Positions 58,967 to 64,000 of a DNA stretch of 64,000 nt are shown here, one piece after another; position 1 is the first letter of the stretch, and each line of letters starts with the position of its first letter. The DNA is from Parasphingopyxis algicola (GTDB taxonomy: Bacteria > Pseudomonadota > Alphaproteobacteria > Sphingomonadales > Sphingomonadaceae), in assembly GCF_013378075.1 (NCBI RefSeq), contig NZ_CP051131.1, positions 1,054,001 through 1,118,000 on the forward strand. Direction: 5' to 3'. Both the position numbers and the translations under genes were made by a program. Under the pieces are notes generated by a model, which did no database searches, was not told the origin of the DNA, and saw only the letters and a program-made list of their open reading frames with translations.

Positions 58967-59986
58967 ATGAACCCGGCCCGCTATCTCCTCGCTCCCTGGT
59001 GGGTGGCCCAGCTCGCCACCGGCGCGAAAAGCTTTCGCGACAATCCGATTATCGGTTCGCACCGGCTGAACGCGCGCGGGCTCCATGTGGCGCGGGTGAG
59101 GCGCGCGCATGCGATGGCGTGGAAACGGCGGGAGAAGCTGGCGAAGCTGATCGACCCGGCAGACCGCGAGGCATTCGACCGGGACGGCTTCGTCGCCAGG
59201 TCCGATTTCCTGCCGGCCCAGCAATTCGAGCGGCTGCGCGATGCGGTGCTCGCCCATCGCGGCCCGGCGCGCGACATGGCGCAGGGCGATACGATCACGC
59301 GGCGATTTGCGCTCGATCCCGATCTGCTCGCCGAAATTCCCGAAGCTCGCGCGCTTCTGCAAAACCCCGACTGGCGTGGGCTTATCCGCTATGCGGGGAG
59401 CTTCGACCAGGAGCCGCTGACCTATATCCAGTCGATCCTGAGCCATGTCCGCGACGCCGACCCCGATCCGCAAACGCATTTCCACGCCGATACCTTCCAC
59501 CCGAGCGTCAAGGCATGGCTGTTCCTGACCGATGTCGCCGAGGATGAGGGGCCGTTCTGCTACGTCCCCGGCTCGCATCGGCTGACACCCGAACGGCTCG
59601 CCTGGGAAAAGGCGATGAGCATGAAGGCGCCCGAAGGCGTCGACCGGCTGTCTTCGCGCGGCTCCTTCCGGGTCAAACGCGAGGAACTGCCGGAACTCGG
59701 CCTGCCGGAGCCGCATGCCTTCGCCGTTCCCGCCAACACGCTCGTCGTCGGCGACACGTTCGGCTTCCATGCGCGCGGACCCTCCGTGCGCCCGTCCACC
59801 CGCGTCGAAATCTGGGCCTATGGGCGACGCAATCCCTATCTCCCCTGGACGGGGCTCGATCCGCTCAGCCTGCCGGGCATCGCCGAGCGGCGCGTCCCCT
59901 ATCTCTGGGGTTTCCGCGACCGCTGGAAACGCTTTGTCGGCCAGCCCTGGCGCGATGTTGGGGATAAGTCGCCGACCGAGCGCTAG
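58967..59986 (+). CDS. Phytanoyl-CoA dioxygenase-family protein
   Basis: A 339-residue Fe(II)/2-oxoglutarate oxygenase. The iron ligands are visible as HFHADTFHPS (H-x-D) and the distal histidine in DTFGFHARG, with an arginine that would bind 2-oxoglutarate further on (RPSTRVEIWAYG). The middle WLFLTDVAEDEGPFCYVPGSHR is typical of the PhyH family. The substrate is unknown. It is followed 33 bp later by parE. Confidence 0.88.
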   Translation: MNPARYLLAPWWVAQLATGAKSFRDNPIIGSHRLNARGLHVARVRRAHAMAWKRREKLAKLIDPADREAFDRDGFVARSDFLPAQQFERLRDAVLAHRGPARDMAQGDTITRRFALDPDLLAEIPEARALLQNPDWRGLIRYAGSFDQEPLTYIQSILSHVRDADPDPQTHFHADTFHPSVKAWLFLTDVAEDEGPFCYVPGSHRLTPERLAWEKAMSMKAPEGVDRLSSRGSFRVKREELPELGLPEPHAFAVPANTLVVGDTFGFHARGPSVRPSTRVEIWAYGRRNPYLPWTGLDPLSLPGIAERRVPYLWGFRDRWKRFVGQPWRDVGDKSPTER

Positions 59987-60019
59987 CGCAGCGACTCCGC
60001 GATTCTTATATCGGCAGGC

Positions 60020-62002
60020 ATGACCGACCTGTTTGCAGGCTCTTCCTCCGGCGGCGCGCCCGACGATTATGACGCCTCCTCGATCGAGGTGCTCGAAGGG
60101 CTCGAGCCTGTTCGGCGGCGACCGGGCATGTATATCGGCGGCACCGACGAGCGGGCTCTCCACCATCTCGCGGCCGAAGTGCTCGACAATGCGATGGACG
60201 AGGCGGTCGCGGGCCATGCGAGCCGGATCGAGATTGCGCTCGAACCCAACAACCGGCTGACCATTACCGATAACGGCCGGGGCATCCCGATCGATCCGCA
60301 CCCGAAATTCCCGAAGAAATCGGCGCTCGAAGTCATCATGACGACGCTCCATTCGGGCGGCAAATTTTCCGACAAGGTTTATGCGACGTCGGGCGGCCTG
60401 CACGGCGTGGGGGTCAGCGTGGTCAATGCGCTGTCGACCGAAACCGTCGTCGAGGTCGCCAAGAACAAGGAAGTGTGGCGGCAGAGTTTCTCGCGCGGTG
60501 ATCCGACATCGAAACTGGAAAAGATCGGCGATACGCCCAACCGGCGCGGCACGACGATCGGCTTCGTGCCCGATGCTGAGATTTTCGGGGCAAAGGCCAA
60601 GTTCAAACCAGCGCGCCTCCACCAGTTGGCGCGCTCAAAGGCCTATCTGTTCGCCGGCGTCGAGATCCGCTGGAAATGCGACGAGAGCCTGATCAAGGAC
60701 GATACGCCGATCGAGGCCGTGTTCCAGTTTCCGGGCGGTCTCGCCGATCATCTGGCCGAAGAGATCGGCGAACGGGCCTGCGCGACCAGCGACTTCTTCA
60801 CCGGCAAACAGGATTTCCCCGACGGGCAGGGTTCGGTCGAATGGGCCGTGGCCTGGCCGCTCTATTCGGACGGCGCCTACGGCTATTATTGCAACACGAT
60901 CCCGACCCGCGACGGCGGTACCCATGAAGCGGGGCTACGCGGCGCGCTCGTCAAGGGCATCCGCGCGTTCGGCGAACTGGTCGGCAACAAGAAGGCCGCC
61001 GGGATCACAGCCGAGGACATCATGGCGGGCAGCGAGCTGATGCTCTCGGTTTTCCTCAAGGACCCGCAATTCCAGAGCCAGACCAAGGACCGGCTGACGA
61101 GCCCCGAGGCCGCGAAGCTCGTCGAAAACGCCGTTCGGGACCATTTCGACCATTTCTGCACGGACAATATGGAACGCGGCAAGGCGCTGCTGACCTATAC
61201 GATGGAGCGGATGGACGAGCGGCTCGCGCGCAAGGCCGAGAAGGAAGTCAAGCGCAAGACCGCGACGAGCGCGCGCAAGCTGCGCCTGCCCGGCAAGCTG
61301 ACCGACTGTTCGGAAGCCGGGCCCGAGGGCACCGAGCTGTTCATCGTCGAGGGCGACAGCGCGGGCGGCTCCGCGAAACAGGCGCGGAATCGCAAGACCC
61401 AGGCGATCCTCCCGATCCGCGGCAAGATTCTCAACGTCGCCTCGGCAACCTCGGCCAAGATCCTGGCCAACCAGGAAATCGCCGACATCATCCTCGCGCT
61501 CGGCTGCGGCACGCGCGAGCAATGCGACCCCGAGCAGCTGCGCTACGAACGCATCATCATCATGACCGACGCCGATGTCGACGGCGCACATATCGCGACG
61601 CTGCTGATGACCTTCTTCTTCCAGGAAATGGGGCCGATCGTGAAGGCCGGAAATGTGTTCCTCGCCCGCCCGCCGCTCTACCGGCTGACGGCCGGCGGAA
61701 CGAGCCACTATGCGCAGGATGACGAAGAGCGCGCCGAGATCGAGGCGACGGTGTTCAAGGGCAAGAAGGTCGATGTCGCGCGCTTCAAGGGGCTTGGCGA
61801 AATGAACCCGAAGCAGCTGCGCGAAACGACGATGGATCGTGAGACACGGTCGTTGTTGAAGGTTACGCTGCCGCAGGAATTCCAGCAGGAAGCCGGGGTG
61901 CGCGATCTGGTCGACCGGCTGATGGGCAAGCATCCCGAGCACCGTTTCGCCTTCATCCAGGAAAATGCGGCGATGCTCGATGAGGACGCGATCGACGCAT
62001 AG
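60020..62002 (+). CDS. parE: DNA topoisomerase IV subunit B
   Basis: A 660-residue type II topoisomerase ATPase subunit. It has the GHKL site (EVLDNAMDEAV and HSGGKFSDKVYATSGGLHGVG), the TOPRIM acid motif FIVEGDSAGGSAKQARNR and the metal site MTDADVDGAHIATLL. The shorter C-terminal part and the sequence AILPIRGKILNVASAT distinguish ParE from GyrB. Two GANTC sites lie within 30 bp upstream of the start. parC is not in the window. Confidence 0.95.
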   Translation: MTDLFAGSSSGGAPDDYDASSIEVLEGLEPVRRRPGMYIGGTDERALHHLAAEVLDNAMDEAVAGHASRIEIALEPNNRLTITDNGRGIPIDPHPKFPKKSALEVIMTTLHSGGKFSDKVYATSGGLHGVGVSVVNALSTETVVEVAKNKEVWRQSFSRGDPTSKLEKIGDTPNRRGTTIGFVPDAEIFGAKAKFKPARLHQLARSKAYLFAGVEIRWKCDESLIKDDTPIEAVFQFPGGLADHLAEEIGERACATSDFFTGKQDFPDGQGSVEWAVAWPLYSDGAYGYYCNTIPTRDGGTHEAGLRGALVKGIRAFGELVGNKKAAGITAEDIMAGSELMLSVFLKDPQFQSQTKDRLTSPEAAKLVENAVRDHFDHFCTDNMERGKALLTYTMERMDERLARKAEKEVKRKTATSARKLRLPGKLTDCSEAGPEGTELFIVEGDSAGGSAKQARNRKTQAILPIRGKILNVASATSAKILANQEIADIILALGCGTREQCDPEQLRYERIIIMTDADVDGAHIATLLMTFFFQEMGPIVKAGNVFLARPPLYRLTAGGTSHYAQDDEERAEIEATVFKGKKVDVARFKGLGEMNPKQLRETTMDRETRSLLKVTLPQEFQQEAGVRDLVDRLMGKHPEHRFAFIQENAAMLDEDAIDA

Positions 62003-62025
62003 CGACTGGACGCCGCACTTTGTTA

Positions 62026-62117
62026 CGTCATTGCGAGCGTAGCGAAGCAATCCAGAGCCAAGGGTGACAGCGTTTGTGGCTCTGGATTGCTTCGTCGCTT
62101 TGCTCCTCGCAATGACG
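62026..62117. repeat. REP-like palindromic repeat, copy 2
   Basis: The ends (CGTCATTGCGAG and CTCGCAATGACG) and inner arms (CAATCCAGAGCCA and TGGCTCTGGATTG) match copy 1 at 41200-41292. It lies between the convergent parE and acetyltransferase genes, like copy 1 in a 3' flank, and can fold into a single hairpin. Confidence 0.85.
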
Positions 62118-62125
62118 GCTCAGCA

Positions 62126-62677
62126 TTAGTCTTCGGTCTTTTTACCCGCGGCACCTTCCCATTCCCGCCTCAACAGCCCCCAGACGATGCTGTCGCGCAC
62201 GCCGAGATGCGTCGTCCATTCCTCACGCAGATAGCCCTCGCGCTGGAAACCCAGCTTTTCGAGCAGCGCGTTCGATCCTTCATTGTCCGGATCGGTATCG
62301 GCGCTGATGCGGCAAAGGCCCATCTCGCCAAAGCCATGGTCGATCACGCGCGCGACCGCCTCGCCGACATAGCCCTTCCGCCAATGGCTGCGGCGGAGAT
62401 TGTAGCCGATCTCGGCGACGCCCTCGCGGCCCGCGATCAGCACGACCCAGCCCAGCGCCTCGCCGCCCGCTTTGGTGATCGCCCAGCTCGGATATCTGCC
62501 GCCGACGGAATTGACCGCGATATAGGCCCGCGTCTCGGCGACCGACGTGTGCGGGCCGCTCGACCAATAGCGCATCGCCTCTTCGTCCGACAAAAAATGG
62601 TGCATGGCTCCGGCGTCTCTGACGACCAACGGGCGGAGGACCAGGCGATCGGTTTCGAGCGTCGGAAGCGCGGCCAT
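62126..62677 (-). CDS. GNAT-family N-acetyltransferase, RimJ-like
   Basis: A 183-residue acetyltransferase of the ribosomal-protein-alanine type. It begins LPTLETDRLVLRPLVVRDA, has the acetyl-CoA motif IGYNLRRSHWRKGYVGEAVA and ends with the NEGSNALLEKLGFQREGYL block. The start at 62677 shares one base with the LysR stop (TGATG); the longer upstream frame lies within the LysR gene. The target is unknown. Confidence 0.88.
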   Translation of the reverse strand: MAALPTLETDRLVLRPLVVRDAGAMHHFLSDEEAMRYWSSGPHTSVAETRAYIAVNSVGGRYPSWAITKAGGEALGWVVLIAGREGVAEIGYNLRRSHWRKGYVGEAVARVIDHGFGEMGLCRISADTDPDNEGSNALLEKLGFQREGYLREEWTTHLGVRDSIVWGLLRREWEGAAGKKTED

Positions 62678-63432
62678 CAGGCCGTCAGCGCGGCCACCAG
62701 ATCGCGCACCTTTTTCTGCCGCCATTGCGGGAGTGGCGCCATCAGCCAATAGGCGCGCTGGGCTTCCTCGCTCTCGCCGATCTCGGCCCCGGCCGACTCG
62801 GCCAGCAGCCGGGGCACGCGTGCCTTGCCGATTCCCGCCATCGCCGCCTCGAGCGCGAGGCCCGCATCGGCGACGATCAGGCGGATCTCGTCGGCACTGC
62901 CGCCTTCCCAGCAGATCGTCTCGCCCTTGCCGACCCAGACGGCTTCGGGTTCGGCAAGCTTGATGCCCATATGGTCGCCCGGCCCGTCGGCCAGCCGGAT
63001 GGCGAGATCGAGATTGGCTTCGGTGAAATCGAGCGGTTCGTCGCTGGCGATCAGCTGGAAGCGCATATCGGGATCGGTCTTGCCATATTCGGCGAGCCGC
63101 GGCAGCAGCCAGTAGCGGCTGAAATCGCGCGGCGCGGCAATGGTCAGGCGGTTGGAGGACTGGCCCTGGCGCATGGCCCGGACGCTATCTTCGAATTGCA
63201 GGAATCCCGCGCGCAACGCATCGAGCCCGCGTTCGCCCTCCGGCGTCAGTTCGAGCCCCTTGGGCGTCCGGCGGAACAGGACGACGCCGAGCGTATCCTC
63301 CAGCGCGCGAATCTGCTGGCCGACGGCCGCCGGCGTCACCGCGAGCTCATCCGCCGCACGGGTAAAGGAGAGATGGCGCGCGGCGGCATCGAACACGCGC
63401 AGGCCGTTCAGGGGTAGAAGCGTTCTTTTCAT
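62677..63432 (-). CDS. LysR-family transcriptional regulator, GcvA-like
   Basis: A 251-residue LysR regulator. The N-terminal winged helix reads LPPLNG-type (LLPLNGLRVFDAAARHLSFT and AADELAVTPAAVGQQIRALE), as in GcvA/AmpR relatives, followed by a shortened effector-binding domain. LysR proteins are usually about 300 residues. Its start overlaps the apaG stop (ATGA). The target genes are unknown; the glycine cleavage operon here is riboswitch-controlled, so a link to it is not implied. Confidence 0.88.
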   Translation of the reverse strand: MKRTLLPLNGLRVFDAAARHLSFTRAADELAVTPAAVGQQIRALEDTLGVVLFRRTPKGLELTPEGERGLDALRAGFLQFEDSVRAMRQGQSSNRLTIAAPRDFSRYWLLPRLAEYGKTDPDMRFQLIASDEPLDFTEANLDLAIRLADGPGDHMGIKLAEPEAVWVGKGETICWEGGSADEIRLIVADAGLALEAAMAGIGKARVPRLLAESAGAEIGESEEAQRAYWLMAPLPQWRQKKVRDLVAALTA

Positions 63433-63827
63433 TCGGTGACCGCAGGTCCTGCGAGCGGGAAGCGCGGTATCGCCGCCTCGAATTCCGAGCCGTCCGCGCG
63501 CTGCATCGTATAACTGCCTTCCATCGCGCCGTTCGGCGTCGTCAGCGGGCAGCCCGAGACATAGTCGAAGGCTTCGCCCGGCCCGATCATCGGTTGTTCG
63601 CCGACCACGCCTTCGCCTTCCACTTCCTGGCGGAAACCGCGACCGTCGGTGATGTACCAGTGGCGATTGAGCAGCTGGACCGGCCCTTCGCCGCAATTTT
63701 CCACGCGGATATGATAGGCCCAGAACCAGCGCTCCTTGGCGAGCTCGGACTGTTCGGGCAGGAAACTGACCGCGACGCGCACGATCACATCCTCGGTCTG
63801 CGCCACATGGGGAAATAGCGCGTTCAC
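63429..63827 (-). CDS. apaG: ApaG-domain protein (Co2+/Mg2+ efflux protein ApaG)
   Basis: A 132-residue protein with the ApaG beta-sandwich: RWFWAYHIRVENCGEGPVQLL, RHWYITDGRGF, VEGEGVVGEQP and the C-terminal SYTMQRADGSEFEAAIPRF. It starts at a GTG whose GTGA overlaps the stop of the upstream sulfhydrylase gene. The role of ApaG remains unclear despite its name. Confidence 0.93.
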   Translation of the reverse strand: MNALFPHVAQTEDVIVRVAVSFLPEQSELAKERWFWAYHIRVENCGEGPVQLLNRHWYITDGRGFRQEVEGEGVVGEQPMIGPGEAFDYVSGCPLTTPNGAMEGSYTMQRADGSEFEAAIPRFPLAGPAVTE

Positions 63828-64000
63828 AGCCCCGCCGCCTTCAGCGCGTCGTCGAGATCCTCGATCAGGTCGTCGGGGTCTTCGAGACCGACATTGATCC
63901 TCAGCATCCCCTCCTCGATCCCCATCTCCGCGCGGACCTGCTCATTCAACCCGCTATGGGTGGTCGACGCGGGATGCGTCATCAGGCTGCGCGAGTCGCC
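63824..64000 (-). CDS. metZ: Cys/Met-metabolism PLP enzyme, C-terminal part (MetZ-like)
   Basis: The last 58 codons of a gene that runs off the right edge. The reading GDSRSLMTHPASTTH followed by IEEGMLRINVGLEDPDDLI is the C-terminal signature of gamma-family PLP enzymes. The spacing and neighbours (apaG next to O-succinylhomoserine sulfhydrylase is frequent in alphaproteobacteria) favour MetZ, which forms homocysteine from O-succinylhomoserine and sulfide; cystathionine gamma-synthase is the main alternative. Confidence 0.8.
   Translation of the reverse strand, partial: GDSRSLMTHPASTTHSGLNEQVRAEMGIEEGMLRINVGLEDPDDLIEDLDDALKAAGL

Overview
The window is GC-rich DNA from an alphaproteobacterium, most likely of the order Sphingomonadales. 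Pointers are a GcrA-type cell-cycle regulator, a cpa/tad pilus cluster of alphaproteobacterial type, the fbc (petABC) order of bc1 complex genes, a two-subunit glycine dehydrogenase behind a tandem glycine riboswitch, and many short overlapping ATGA gene junctions. The genus is an inference; no 16S rRNA gene is present.

Positions 1-5690 are the right-hand part of an integrative island. It ends with a 50-bp copy of the 3' part of a tRNA-Lys(TTT) gene, next to a tyrosine integrase and a frameshifted AlpA-type regulator. The visible cargo is unusual: a large secreted RHS/YD-repeat protein cut by the window edge, a 92-residue secreted mini YD-repeat protein transcribed divergently, a small secreted four-cysteine protein, and a secreted protein built from five 13-residue Arg/Pro-rich repeats. 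The intact tRNA-Lys should lie to the left of the window.

Positions 5700-19500 hold core metabolism: a PilZ protein, methyltransferases, a BASS-family transporter, the glycine cleavage operon (riboswitch-gcvT-gcvH-gcvPA-gcvPB), a MOSC protein, ispH-thrB-rnhA, and an oxidoreductase/hydrolase pair. Positions 19500-26760 are a Flp/Tad pilus assembly operon (cpaA, cpaB, cpaC, cpaD, cpaE, tadB, tadC) that lacks the cpaF/tadA motor ATPase normally found between cpaE and tadB, and lacks a pilin gene.

Positions 26800-34300 are on the minus strand: glyQ and glyS, then ppdK with DUF1214 and DUF1254 membrane proteins overlapping its end. GlyS is about 165 residues longer than usual because several repeat elements sit inside it in frame. 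Positions 34500-48100 hold two TraB/GumN paralogues, rplY, pth, a Tat-exported short-chain dehydrogenase, ychF, a MaoC hydratase behind a palindromic operator, apt, the cytochrome bc1 operon, trmL-hemF-acetyltransferase and lipB. Positions 48100-64000 hold exported proteins, a KpsC-like capsule transferase, queE-queC, argD-argF-hslO, an ABC-2 permease, gcrA, a CPBP protease, a phytanoyl-CoA dioxygenase relative, parE, and a minus-strand run of metZ-like sulfhydrylase (partial), apaG, a LysR regulator and an acetyltransferase.

Non-coding signals include the glycine riboswitch, two rho-independent terminators, a 32-bp perfect inverted repeat, and two copies of a REP-like palindrome. The best leads for new biology are the element-riddled glyS gene and the RHS/YD cargo of the island.
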